64,000 nucleotides of DNA from Dehalococcoidia bacterium (GTDB lineage Bacteria; Chloroflexota; Dehalococcoidia; Tepidiformales; Tepidiformaceae), in the NCBI GenBank assembly GCA_022824925.1, contig JAJDYW010000002.1, positions 1 through 64,000 of the forward strand, written 5' to 3'. A program made the position numbers and the translations under genes. The first letter of the stretch is position 1; every line of letters begins with the position of its first letter. The notes below the pieces were generated by a model, which made no database searches, had not been told where the DNA came from, and saw nothing but the letters and a program-made list of their open reading frames with translations. Of this stretch, positions 41,524 to 49,975 are shown piece after piece.

Positions 41524-42351
41524 ATGACTGCTCCCAACGTCCTCCTCGTCACCAAGGGCCATCCCTTCCAGCGCGACCCCTTCTTCTCCATGTTCGACTC
41601 GTTCCAGCAGGACGGGGCCATCTCGGCCTGGACCCAGGTCGAGCAGCCCGCCGCCCAGCTCTTCTTCGACCCCGTCAACGCCGCGCCCTACGACGTGATC
41701 GTCGACTACAGCATGCCCGGGCGCGGCATCGGCACGGGCGACCCCCCTCAGTCCCTCAAGGACGGCTACCGCGCTCTCCTCGAGCAGGGCAAGGGGCTCG
41801 TCATGATCCACCACAACATCTGCTCCTGGCCCGACTGGGAGGAGTACGCCGAGATGGCCGGCGGACGCTTCTTCTACGACCCCGGCGAGCTGCGCGGCCA
41901 GCAGTGGCCCGACTCCGGCTACCTCCTCGCCGTCAACCACACCGTCTCAGTCGTCGAGCCCGAGCACCCCGTCGTCGAGGGCCTCGACCCCGAGTTCGAG
42001 CTGCAGGACGAGCTCTACCTCGCCCCCTACTTCGAGGACAACGTCGTCCCGCTCCTTCGCAGCGACTTCGACTTCACCTACAAGAATTTCTTCTCGCCCG
42101 CCCTCGTCGTCCACGAGCGCCGCATGTATGAGCGCGGCGACTGGAGCCACCCGCCCACCAGCAACATGGTCGCCTGGGCCAAGAACCACTCCAACAGCCC
42201 GATCGTCTACATCCAGCCCGGAGACGTGCCCACCTCCTACAACAACCCCAACTACCGCCGGCTGATGTCGAATGCCATCCAGTGGGTCGCCTCCGGGGAG
42301 GCGCACGCCTGGGCGCGCGAGCGCAACGCCGCGGCCGTCTCGAGCGCCTAG
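41524..42351 (+). CDS. ThuA-like domain protein
   Basis: 275-aa protein of the ThuA/glutamine-amidotransferase-like fold: NVLLVTKGHPFQRDPFF start, YDVIVDYSMPG, GLVMIHHNICSW (central strand-helix) and the C-terminal VYIQPGDVPTSYNNPNYRRL typical of the family. The usual ThuA His in GHxxH-like ends is not clear. The reaction is unknown. GGAGG precedes ATG 41524. The stop TAG shares the bases CTAG with the convergent dehydrogenase stop. Confidence 0.8.
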   Translation: MTAPNVLLVTKGHPFQRDPFFSMFDSFQQDGAISAWTQVEQPAAQLFFDPVNAAPYDVIVDYSMPGRGIGTGDPPQSLKDGYRALLEQGKGLVMIHHNICSWPDWEEYAEMAGGRFFYDPGELRGQQWPDSGYLLAVNHTVSVVEPEHPVVEGLDPEFELQDELYLAPYFEDNVVPLLRSDFDFTYKNFFSPALVVHERRMYERGDWSHPPTSNMVAWAKNHSNSPIVYIQPGDVPTSYNNPNYRRLMSNAIQWVASGEAHAWARERNAAAVSSA

Positions 42352-43349
42352 TACCCGCGCTCGCGCCCGACCACGTTCGCGAGCGGCTCGCCGTTCGCGT
42401 ACCGCCGCAGGTTCGCCGCGAAGAACTCGGCCGCGCGGTCGAAGTAGCCGTCCATCGCGCCCGACCGGTGGGGCGTCACGATCACGTTCGGCATGTCCCA
42501 GAAGGGGCTGTCGGCCGGCAGCGGCTCGGGGTCGTGGACGTCGAGCGCCGCCCCCGCGATGCCTCCCTCGCGCAGCGCCTCCACCAACGCCGCCTGGTCG
42601 ATCACCGAGGCCCGCGCGATGTTCACGATCGATGTGGTCGGCTTCATCGCCGCGATCTCCGCTGCCCCGATCATCCCGTCCGTCTCGCCCGTCAGCGGCA
42701 CGCAGAGGTTGACGTAGTCCGACTCCGCCAGCAGCCGGTGCAGCTCGCCCGACGGCAGCAGCTCGTCGACATCCGGGTCGGAGTCACCCGCCCGGGCGCT
42801 CCGCCGCGTCGCCACCACGCGCATGCCGAAGGCCCCCGCCCGCTTCGCCAGCTCCCGCCCGATCGCCCCCAGCCCCACGATCCCGCACGTCTGGCCCTTC
42901 AACTGCCCCGAGAAGTGGAAGTTCCAGCGGTGCTCCACCTGGTCCCGCATGGTCTCGTGGAGGTCTTTCTCCAACATCACCATCACGCCCATGCAGTACT
43001 CCGCGATCGGCACCGCTCCCACCCCGCTCATCGTCGTGATGGCGAAGTCGCGAGTGAGGATGCCCTGCTCGATTAGCTCGTCGAGTCCGGCGGTCAACAC
43101 CTGGAACCACTTCAGGTTGGGCGCTGCGTCGTGCACCGCGATCGGGTCCAGGTGGGAGCCGAACAGCACCTCCGCCTGCGCCAGTGCGGCGACCTGGTCC
43201 TCCGTCGGCGGAGGACCGACGGTGCCCGGCTCGATCTGCCGCGCCGGGTACTCGACGACGCGCACGAGGGGCGAGGCCCCCTCGATCGTCGCCCGCGTTC
43301 GCTCGGTCAGCGGAAAGGTTACCACCACCGGGATCGGCTCCTGCCGCAT
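42348..43349 (-). CDS. D-2-hydroxyacid dehydrogenase family protein
   Basis: 333-aa NAD(P)-dependent D-isomer-specific 2-hydroxyacid dehydrogenase, interconverting 2-oxoacids and D-2-hydroxyacids. GIVGLGAIGREL is the dinucleotide loop, NIARAS supplies the catalytic Arg, DVHDPEPLP the Glu region, and TPHRSG the catalytic His. Resembles glyoxylate/hydroxypyruvate reductase-like members. ATG 43349 has AGGAGG 5 bases upstream. Convergent with the ThuA-like gene, with the two stop codons overlapping in CTAG. Confidence 0.9.
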   Translation of the reverse strand: MRQEPIPVVVTFPLTERTRATIEGASPLVRVVEYPARQIEPGTVGPPPTEDQVAALAQAEVLFGSHLDPIAVHDAAPNLKWFQVLTAGLDELIEQGILTRDFAITTMSGVGAVPIAEYCMGVMVMLEKDLHETMRDQVEHRWNFHFSGQLKGQTCGIVGLGAIGRELAKRAGAFGMRVVATRRSARAGDSDPDVDELLPSGELHRLLAESDYVNLCVPLTGETDGMIGAAEIAAMKPTTSIVNIARASVIDQAALVEALREGGIAGAALDVHDPEPLPADSPFWDMPNVIVTPHRSGAMDGYFDRAAEFFAANLRRYANGEPLANVVGRERGY

Positions 43350-43414
43350 GGATGCCTCCTGTGCCCGCGCCAGTCTACGCAGCCTCCCCGCTCGCGTTCC
43401 CGCCCCCCGTCGCG

Positions 43415-43420
43415 GACAAT
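43415..43420 (+). promoter_or_regulatory. -10 element before leader mini-gene
   Basis: GACAAT followed by 7 bases (CCCCACC) and an ATG. Same geometry as the other leaderless starts of the window; no ribosome site is present. Confidence 0.35.
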
Positions 43421-43427
43421 CCCCACC

Positions 43428-43457
43428 ATGTCCACTCAACGCGCGAGGCCCGCGTGA
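43428..43457 (+). CDS. Nine-codon leader ORF coupled to the TrxR-like gene
   Basis: ATG TCC ACT ... GCG TGA encodes MSTQRARPA and its stop overlaps the GTG start of the TrxR-like gene (GTGA). It begins 7 bases after a -10-like GACAAT. The downstream GTG has no good ribosome-binding site, so translation of this mini-gene on a leaderless message and reinitiation at GTG is a sensible model. Its peptide is probably not functional. Inferred only. Confidence 0.4.
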   Translation: MSTQRARPA

Positions 43458-45148
43458 TCCCCGAGAACGTCCTTGCCGCCCTCCGACAGCGCTTCGCTAC
43501 GCTCGCCGCCCCGGTCACGATCGATTACTTCCACCAGGGCGAGAGCGGGCTGATCGTGCCCGGCGCCCCGCCCCGCAACCCCTGCCCCGCCTGCGGCCCC
43601 ACGAAGGAGACGCTGGAGGACCTCGTTGGCGTTTCCCAGCGGCTGCGCCTCGTCACCCACGAGTTCCACGCCGAACCCCAGCTCGTCGAGAACTGGGGCA
43701 TCGAGCGCGTTCCCGCCATCATCCTGCGGCGCGGCGCCGGCGCCCGTCCCCTGCGCTACTACGGCATCCCCGGCGCCCACTTCTTCGAGATCCTCGTCGA
43801 GGTGCTGTCCGCCCTCCCCGCCGCCCCTGCCCCGCCCGCCGCCCTGGCCGAGGTGCTCAACGGCCTCACCGGGCCCGTCACCATCACCGTCGTCGGCTCC
43901 ATGCGCGACCCCGCCTCCGCCCAGGCCGTCGCCAACGCCTGCCAGCTCGCCCTCTTCGAACCCCGCGTCGAGGCGACCGTCATCGAGGTCGAGACCTTCC
44001 CCGAGCTGGTCGAGGAGTTCGGGCTGCAGGAGTTCCCCACCACCATCGTCGCCGGCGACCACCGCTTTTCCGGCGTTGCCGCCACCCCCGAGCTCGCCCG
44101 CTACGCGGTCGAGGCCCAGTCGGGCGTTCCCGCGCCTCCGCAGATCGCGCCCGGCTCGGCTGTGAACCTCAGCGGGGAACCCGTCGCCGGCGCCCAGGGC
44201 GGCCCCGAGGTGGCGCTCGTCGAGCCGGCCGCCGAGAGCGTCGATGTCGCTATCGTCGGCGGAGGCCCCGCCGGCATGCAGGCCGCCCTCGTGCTCGTGC
44301 GCGCCCGCAAGACCGTCGCCGTCTTCGATGCGCCCTCCCCCGCCCGCAACGCCGCCTCCCACGGCATCCACGGCTTCCTCGGCCTCGACGGCATCCTCCC
44401 CGCCGACCTCGCCCGCACCGCCTGGGAGCAGATCGACGCCGTCGGCGGCGCCTCCCTGCGTGCCTCCGAGGTCGTGAACATCCAGCCCGCCAATACTGGC
44501 GACTTCGTGCTCACCACCGCCGAGGGCGACCGCCTCGGCGCCCACCACGTCATCCTCGCGTTCGGCCACCGGGACGTCTTTCCCGACGTCCCCGGCTTCG
44601 CCGAGTGCTGGGGCGACACCGTCATCTCCTGCCCCTTCTGCGACGGCTACGAGCACCGCGACACCACCTGGGGGCTCGTCCTGACGGAGGCCGGGGCGAA
44701 GGCCACCCCGCCCCTCTTCGCCCGCAACTGGACCGACCGGGTCGAGCTCTTCCTCGGCGCCAGCGTGCAGCTCCCCGAGGAGATGGCCGCCGCCCTCCGC
44801 GCCGAAGGCATCGGCCTCCACCAGGGCGACATCACCGCCATCAACCACGAGGATGGGAAGGTCGCCGGCGTGACCCTCGGCGGGGGCGAGACCGTCCCCG
44901 TCGAGACGCTCCTCTGGAGCCCCGAGACTCGCCCCGCGCCCCTGGTCGAGCGGCTCGCCCGCGATCTCGGCCTTGCCGTCGACGAGTCCGGGTTCATCGC
45001 CGTGAACCCCCTCCAGCAGACCAACGTCGAGGGTATCTGGGCCGCCGGCGACGCCATCGCCTCGACCATGGCCATCGACGCCGCCCGCTCCGGGAGCGCC
45101 GTCGCAATGCTCATCGTCCAGAGCTGGTTCGAGGAAGCCGGGCCCTGA
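43454..45148 (+). CDS. Thioredoxin-reductase-like disulfide oxidoreductase with N-terminal double glutaredoxin-like module
   Basis: 564-aa fusion. Residues 1-115 form a thioredoxin/glutaredoxin-like domain with CPAC (44-47). Residues 135-220 are a second such domain that has lost its CxxC (GSMRDPAS at the site). From 263 a TrxR-like flavoprotein follows: GGGPAGMQ for FAD (269-276), SHGIHGFLGLDG, and redox CPFC (393-396). The NADPH loop expected near 404-425 is absent (WGLVLTEAGAKA instead of GxGxxA). So the module looks like AhpF/PDO-TrxR fusions, yet may not use NADPH directly; GliT/HlmI-type oxidases and ferredoxin- or F420-linked forms are alternatives. GTG start after a coupled mini-ORF. 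Confidence 0.83.
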   Translation: MIPENVLAALRQRFATLAAPVTIDYFHQGESGLIVPGAPPRNPCPACGPTKETLEDLVGVSQRLRLVTHEFHAEPQLVENWGIERVPAIILRRGAGARPLRYYGIPGAHFFEILVEVLSALPAAPAPPAALAEVLNGLTGPVTITVVGSMRDPASAQAVANACQLALFEPRVEATVIEVETFPELVEEFGLQEFPTTIVAGDHRFSGVAATPELARYAVEAQSGVPAPPQIAPGSAVNLSGEPVAGAQGGPEVALVEPAAESVDVAIVGGGPAGMQAALVLVRARKTVAVFDAPSPARNAASHGIHGFLGLDGILPADLARTAWEQIDAVGGASLRASEVVNIQPANTGDFVLTTAEGDRLGAHHVILAFGHRDVFPDVPGFAECWGDTVISCPFCDGYEHRDTTWGLVLTEAGAKATPPLFARNWTDRVELFLGASVQLPEEMAAALRAEGIGLHQGDITAINHEDGKVAGVTLGGGETVPVETLLWSPETRPAPLVERLARDLGLAVDESGFIAVNPLQQTNVEGIWAAGDAIASTMAIDAARSGSAVAMLIVQSWFEEAGP

Positions 45149-45218
45149 ACCGGCGGCACGGGGGAAGTTCGCGCGGTATCCTGTAGCGCGTTACCACCGC
45201 CAGACCAGGAGTGAAGCG

Positions 45219-46397
45219 ATGACCCGAGAGCAGTTGGTGGAGATGAGCCGCCGCGAGGTGGAGAACCTCCAGAACAACCGCATCGACCTTGCCGACGAGA
45301 TCTACAAGATTCCCACGGCGCTCTACCACGACCAGGAGCGCTGGGAAGCCGAGGTCGACCGTATCTTCCGCCGCCTGCCCCTGGCCCTCGCGTTCTCCTC
45401 CGAGCTGCGCGAGCCCGGATCTTACCGGGCGATGGAGGTCGCCAACGTTCCCGTCCTCATCACCCGCGCCGAGGACGGCCAGGCCCGCGCCTTCGTCAAC
45501 ATGTGCAGCCATCGCGGCAACTACGTCGTCGAGGAGCCCGAGGTCGGGAACACCCAGGTGTTTCGCTGCAACTACCACGCCTGGACCTACGACCTGGAGG
45601 GCAACCTCGTCTCCGTCTTCGACGAGGGCAACTTCGGCGATGTCGACAAGTCCTGCTTCGGGCTCACCGAGCTTCCCTCCGCCGAACGCTCCGGCATGAT
45701 CTGGGTCACGCTCAAGCCCGACTCCAACGTCGATATCGACGCTTTCCTGGCGGGCTACGACTCCGTCCTCGACGACCTCGCCTTCAACGACGCCTACGTC
45801 GTCGGCCAGCAGCCCCTCGACGGGCCCAACTGGAAGGTCGCCTACGACGGCTACCGTGACTTCTATCATGTGCCCATCCTCCACCGGAACAGCTTCGGTC
45901 CCGATGGGCCCTTCCAGCCCGACTACTACTCGTGGGGCCCCCATGTGCGCGTGATGTCGCCCAAGGGCCACGAGAAGCTCGCCGACACGCCCGAGTCGGA
46001 GTGGAGCTACGACGACATGACCGCGGGCGTCTGGACCGTCTTCCCGAACATGTCCATCGCCGGCAGCACCGGCAGCGGCTACATGGTCTCGCAGATGTTC
46101 CCCGGGAAGACCCCCGGCGAGTCCTTCACCATCCAGAACTTCCTCCGCTTCGAGCCCCCCGAGGAGCAGGATCCCGAGGAGCTCAAGGAGTACATGGACT
46201 TCATGGGCCACGTCGTCGGCAACGAGGACTACTACACCGGCTTCCACGTCCAGAAGGCCCTCGCCACCGGCGCCAAGGAGTTCTCAATGTTCGGCCGCAA
46301 CGAGGGTGGCGGGCAGCTCTTCCACAAGTGGGTGGATGCTCTCGTCGCCACCGAGGACGACGAGCTTCCCACCCTGCTGGAGAAGGGCGTCAAGTAG
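45219..46397 (+). CDS. Rieske non-heme iron oxygenase, alpha subunit
   Basis: 392-aa catalytic subunit of a ring-hydroxylating or demethylating oxygenase. The Rieske cluster is bound by C96-H98 and C117-H120 (CSHRGN, CNYHAW). The mononuclear iron is held by H217 and H222 (DFYHVPILH) and an Asp in NEDYYTGFHVQ near the C-terminus, with D210/D214 as bridging Asp. All residues are intact. No small subunit, ferredoxin or reductase is adjacent, so electron partners are elsewhere. AGGAG lies before ATG 45219; a strong terminator follows. Confidence 0.92.
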   Translation: MTREQLVEMSRREVENLQNNRIDLADEIYKIPTALYHDQERWEAEVDRIFRRLPLALAFSSELREPGSYRAMEVANVPVLITRAEDGQARAFVNMCSHRGNYVVEEPEVGNTQVFRCNYHAWTYDLEGNLVSVFDEGNFGDVDKSCFGLTELPSAERSGMIWVTLKPDSNVDIDAFLAGYDSVLDDLAFNDAYVVGQQPLDGPNWKVAYDGYRDFYHVPILHRNSFGPDGPFQPDYYSWGPHVRVMSPKGHEKLADTPESEWSYDDMTAGVWTVFPNMSIAGSTGSGYMVSQMFPGKTPGESFTIQNFLRFEPPEEQDPEELKEYMDFMGHVVGNEDYYTGFHVQKALATGAKEFSMFGRNEGGGQLFHKWVDALVATEDDELPTLLEKGVK

Positions 46398-46422
46398 CGC
46401 CCCCTGGCCCGGCGCGCACACC

Positions 46423-46458
46423 AAGGGAGCCCCCTCGCCGAGGGGGCTCCCTTCTTGT
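46423..46458 (+). terminator. Rho-independent-like terminator after the Rieske oxygenase
   Basis: Perfect 13-bp stem AAGGGAGCCCCCT (46423-46435) / AGGGGGCTCCCTT (46441-46453), 5-base loop and a T-rich CTTGT tail. It lies between convergent genes and can serve the efflux-pump gene too. Confidence 0.85.
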
Positions 46459-46477
46459 TCTGGAAGACCGGTGGCGG

Positions 46478-48166
46478 CTACTTGGCGCCTGGGGCGCCGG
46501 CCTCTTCCGGCTCACGGCCGAAGCCCGCTCGTTCTTCCATGTCCTCGTCGTCGGCCGGCAGTTGCTCGCCGCGAGCCTCCGCCATCAGCTCCTCGCGGCC
46601 GCGCATGCGGACGCGGGGCATGAACATCCCGATGACGAGGCCCACGGCCACGATGCCCACGCCTATGAGGAAGATGCCGGTGATCGAGTCGCCCAGCGCG
46701 ATCTGGGCGTTCCCGATTACCTCGTCGGCGGCGCCCGGGCTGACCTGCTCGATCCTCGCCCGCATCATCGCAAGCGACTCCGGGCTGAGCAGCCGCTGCG
46801 GATCCGAGAAGAGCTCGCTGAACTGGTCCGGAACCGCGGTCGAGAGGTTGGACTTGAAGCTGCTTGCGAGGATCGAGCCCATGATCGCGACCGAGAAGGT
46901 GCCGCCGATCTGCCGGAAGAAGTTGACCGAGGCGGTCCCCGTGCCGAGGAGCCGGTGCGGGAGCGCGTTTTGGACCGCCAGCTGGAAGGTCGGCATCCAG
47001 AACCCCATGCCCACGCCCAGCAGCACCATGTAGCCGCGCGTCGTCCAGGCGCCCGAGGTCTGCTCGAGCGTCGAGAGCAGGTAGAAGGCCGTGAGCAGCG
47101 CGATCCCGCCGACGATCGCCAGCATCCGCATGTCCCGCCCGCGGCTCAACAGCTGCCCCGATGTCACCGATCCGAACATCATGCCCGCCGTCATCGGCAT
47201 CATGATCAGGCCCGAGTTCGTCGCCGACACCTCCTGCACGCCCTGCAGGAAGAGGGGCAGGAACTGGAACGCCCCGAACATGCCCGCTCCCAGCACCATC
47301 GTTGCCAGAATCGAGACCGTGTAGGCCCGGTTGCGGAAGAGGGAGAGCGGCAGGACCGGCTCCTTCACCCGCCTTGTTTGCACCACGAACACCACCAGGA
47401 AGCCCGCTGCCGCCCCCAGCGAGGCGACGACCGGCGCTTCGCCCCAGCCGTACTGGTTGCCCGCCCACGAGAGGCCCAGCAGCAGCGACGCCGCCATGCC
47501 AACGATCAGAGCGGCCCCCGACCAGTCGATGGTCGCCTTGCCCTGGCCGCGGAACCACGGCATCCCGAACGTCACCAGCGCCAGCGCCACCATCGCCACG
47601 GGGATGTTGATGTAGAAGATCCAGCGCCAGGAGAGGTGGTCGGTGAGGGCGCCGCCGGCCAGCGGCCCGATGATGCTGGCCAGCCCGAACGTCGCCGCGA
47701 ACAGGCCGATCCAGCGCCCCCGGTCTTTCGGTGCGAACAGGTCGCCGACGGAGGTGAACGCCGTCGTCATGATCAGCCCCGCGCCCACGCCCTGGATGGC
47801 GCGGAAGGCGATCAGCCAGATCATGTCGCCCGCTGCCCCGCACAACCACGAGCCCGCCACGAAGATGACGATGCCCGTCAGGATGAACGGCTTGCGCCCG
47901 TACAGGTCCGAGAGCTTTCCCACCACCGGCACGAGTGCGGTCGAGGCCAGCATGTACGACGTGAACGGCCAGACGTAGAGGTCGAGGTTGCCGAGGTCTT
48001 CCACGATCCGTGGCAGCGAGACCGTCACGATCGTCTGGTCCAGCGCCGCCAGGAACATCGTCGAGAGCACGCCCGCCAGCACGAGCGCCTTGCGCCGCGC
48101 CGAGAGCGACATCCCCGGGGGGAGTCCCCCTCCCGTCATCTGAGCTCCGCCGCCCATTCCCATCAT
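46478..48166 (-). CDS. MFS drug/proton antiporter (DHA2, EmrB/QacA type)
   Basis: 562-aa inner-membrane exporter with about 14 helices. Motif A is [14 protein letters not shown] after helix 2, [15 protein letters not shown] is the DHA2 motif D1 of helix 1, and [12 protein letters not shown] is motif B with Arg. A cytosolic C-terminal tail of about 40 residues follows. It likely expels a hydrophobic toxic compound. ATG 48166 overlaps the stop of tetR (ATGATG with TGA inside); MSLSARRK 19 codons on is a possible later start. Regulation by the adjacent TetR protein is supported by the operator at 48767. Confidence 0.9.
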   Translation of the reverse strand: MMGMGGGAQMTGGGLPPGMSLSARRKALVLAGVLSTMFLAALDQTIVTVSLPRIVEDLGNLDLYVWPFTSYMLASTALVPVVGKLSDLYGRKPFILTGIVIFVAGSWLCGAAGDMIWLIAFRAIQGVGAGLIMTTAFTSVGDLFAPKDRGRWIGLFAATFGLASIIGPLAGGALTDHLSWRWIFYINIPVAMVALALVTFGMPWFRGQGKATIDWSGAALIVGMAASLLLGLSWAGNQYGWGEAPVVASLGAAAGFLVVFVVQTRRVKEPVLPLSLFRNRAYTVSILATMVLGAGMFGAFQFLPLFLQGVQEVSATNSGLIMMPMTAGMMFGSVTSGQLLSRGRDMRMLAIVGGIALLTAFYLLSTLEQTSGAWTTRGYMVLLGVGMGFWMPTFQLAVQNALPHRLLGTGTASVNFFRQIGGTFSVAIMGSILASSFKSNLSTAVPDQFSELFSDPQRLLSPESLAMMRARIEQVSPGAADEVIGNAQIALGDSITGIFLIGVGIVAVGLVIGMFMPRVRMRGREELMAEARGEQLPADDEDMEERAGFGREPEEAGAPGAK

Positions 48167-48756
48167 GAGTGCGCCTCCCCGGCTGTCGGTGTCGTTGTTG
48201 CGGGTGTCGGTGAGAGGAACGGCGCCAGCACGGCCTCCGCCGCGGAACGTGCGTCGCCCTTTGCCTTGAGGGCCATGGCCGACCAGGGCGCGAGGCTGCC
48301 GAGGATGAGCGCGGTGGCCACGTCCGGCTCGATGTCCGCCCGAAGGCCGCCCCCGGCCTGCGCCCGTTCGTACAGGCGCTCGAAGCGCCGGCCCGGGTCA
48401 ACCGCGCGCATCTCGCTCCGCAGCTCGTTGCGCACCCGCCCGCCGATCAGGGCAGCGTGAACCCACCCGTAGGTCCGCACCGTCTGGTGCAGCCGTTCGA
48501 CCAGCGCAACGAGGCTCGCGACGCTTCCGTCGCCCGTCTCCGCTTTCTCGAAGCTTGCCGCGGTTTCGGCCACCATCCCCCGCACGATCGTCTCGATCAC
48601 CTGGTCGCGGTTCCCAACGCAGCGGTACACGGTGCCGACGCCGACACCCGCCTCGTGGGCGATGTCGGTCAGTTCAGCCTCGAGTCCCTGCTCGGCCATG
48701 AGGCGCTTCGCCGCTTCGACGATCTTTCGCTGGTTCGCGAGCGCGTCGCTTCGCAT
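48163..48756 (-). CDS. TetR-family transcriptional repressor
   Basis: 197-aa regulator. The N-terminal HTH runs from about 10 to 56 ([41 protein letters not shown]), and a helical ligand-binding domain follows. It precedes the MFS exporter in the same transcript with a 4-base overlap, so it most likely represses its own operon and releases when it binds the exported compound. A perfect 18-bp palindrome ends 11 bases upstream of its start codon. Confidence 0.92.
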   Translation of the reverse strand: MRSDALANQRKIVEAAKRLMAEQGLEAELTDIAHEAGVGVGTVYRCVGNRDQVIETIVRGMVAETAASFEKAETGDGSVASLVALVERLHQTVRTYGWVHAALIGGRVRNELRSEMRAVDPGRRFERLYERAQAGGGLRADIEPDVATALILGSLAPWSAMALKAKGDARSAAEAVLAPFLSPTPATTTPTAGEAHS

Positions 48757-48766
48757 GGCAGAACCG

Positions 48767-48784
48767 TAACCGGAATTCCGGTTA
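48767..48784. promoter_or_regulatory. TetR operator
   Basis: TAACCGGAATTCCGGTTA, a perfect 18-bp palindrome starting 11 bases upstream of the tetR start codon. The length and position are typical of TetR-family operators. Confidence 0.8.
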
Positions 48785-48839
48785 TTCGCAAGGCCCGCAC
48801 GCGACCTGCCCCCGGTTCAGGACCAACGGCCCCTCGGTC

Positions 48840-49913
48840 CTACCCTTCGTCGGCGAGCGCCGCGTCCACTCTCTCGGCGACCCCGGCGGGCACGAACGAT
48901 GCCCACGCCTCCCGGTAGTTCTGGAGGTACCAGAGCGCTCCCGCGTCGGTATCCTCGTTGTTCTCGTCCATCCAGATCTCCGTCGCGACTTGGTCCGCCG
49001 CCTTGAACTCCCACTTCTCGAGGAACTCGATGACCTCCGGCGCCCGTGGAGGCAACGACGAGTTGACCATGATCAGGACCTTCGCCTCGGGATACGCGCA
49101 GGCCTTGGTGCTTGCCCAGCACTCATCCGAGTAGGGAGGTTCCTCCAGGATGTACAGGTCCAGGCTCACGGACAGGGGCGTCGGGTGCCACATGTACCCG
49201 ATCCATGGCTCGCCCCTCGCGTAGGCCGCTTCCAGGTCCGCGAAGAGCCCCGCCCCCGACCCGGGGTTCAGCAGGTCAACGACGTCGGCCAGCCCGTACG
49301 CCTCGACCTTGGCGGCGTTCACCTGCTCGCAGGCCCAGCCCGGGATGCAGGTCACGAACCGCGCCTTCCCCCGCGAGTCCGCGGTCACGAACAGGTCCGC
49401 GTACTCGGCAATGTCCGTCACCGAGACCAGCCCGGGATGCTCGTCCTTCAAGTACTGGGGGATGACCCACGCTTCCCAGCCCGTGTCCAGGCTCGTCCCC
49501 AGTGCGACCAGCGTCCCCTCGTCCACATCCTCCAGCCACTCCTGCTGCGCCGGCCAGATCTCCATCGTGACGTGCGTGTCGTTGTTGACCAGCGCCGCCC
49601 AGAGCGAAACCGTGTCCCCCGTCACCAGCTCGGTCGGGTATTCGTAGCCGTGCTCGACGATGTAGGCCGCCACCCGCGCCTGGATCTCGGCCGAGGGCCA
49701 GTTCAGGTCGGAGAAGATGATGGTGTCCTTCTCCGGCTCGGGAGTCGCCTCCTGGGAGGCGCGCGTCGGCGCGGGCGTCTCGGCCGCCGCCGGCTCGTCC
49801 GGCTCGCTTTCGTCCGACCCGCCACACGCCATGATCAGGAGCGCCACGACGGCAAGCGCGGCGCCGAGCACGGCCGCCAGTCTCCTCGTTCGCTGGTACC
49901 TGCTGCGCGGCAT
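48840..49913 (-). CDS. Glycine betaine/choline-type ABC transporter substrate-binding lipoprotein
   Basis: 357-aa receptor of an osmolyte-type (OpuAC/ProX) importer. The leader ends in lipobox LLIMAC (Cys30), followed by a Glu/Pro/Thr-rich linker and an OpuAC domain from IIFSDLNWPSAEIQ. TMEIWPAQQEW and IGYMWHPT carry tryptophans expected to form the aromatic cage for a quaternary ammonium group. It is the last gene of the operon ATPase, permease, receptor. The sulfonium or betaine ligand cannot be fixed from sequence. Confidence 0.9.
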   Translation of the reverse strand: MPRSRYQRTRRLAAVLGAALAVVALLIMACGGSDESEPDEPAAAETPAPTRASQEATPEPEKDTIIFSDLNWPSAEIQARVAAYIVEHGYEYPTELVTGDTVSLWAALVNNDTHVTMEIWPAQQEWLEDVDEGTLVALGTSLDTGWEAWVIPQYLKDEHPGLVSVTDIAEYADLFVTADSRGKARFVTCIPGWACEQVNAAKVEAYGLADVVDLLNPGSGAGLFADLEAAYARGEPWIGYMWHPTPLSVSLDLYILEEPPYSDECWASTKACAYPEAKVLIMVNSSLPPRAPEVIEFLEKWEFKAADQVATEIWMDENNEDTDAGALWYLQNYREAWASFVPAGVAERVDAALADEG

Positions 49914-49975
49914 CCGTCTACCTTCCTTCTAGCTGGATGGACTATCGAGGTGGGTCGAATGGTCTCACGCTAACC

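Noticed and set aside
42823..45186. 787-codon plus-strand frame across the dehydrogenase and TrxR-like genes
   Set aside because: Arg/Pro-rich shadow crossing two clear genes on different strands.
45932..48460. 842-codon plus-strand frame opposite the MFS and TetR genes
   Set aside because: Low-complexity His/Arg/Gln composition; antisense to a 14-helix transporter with intact motifs.
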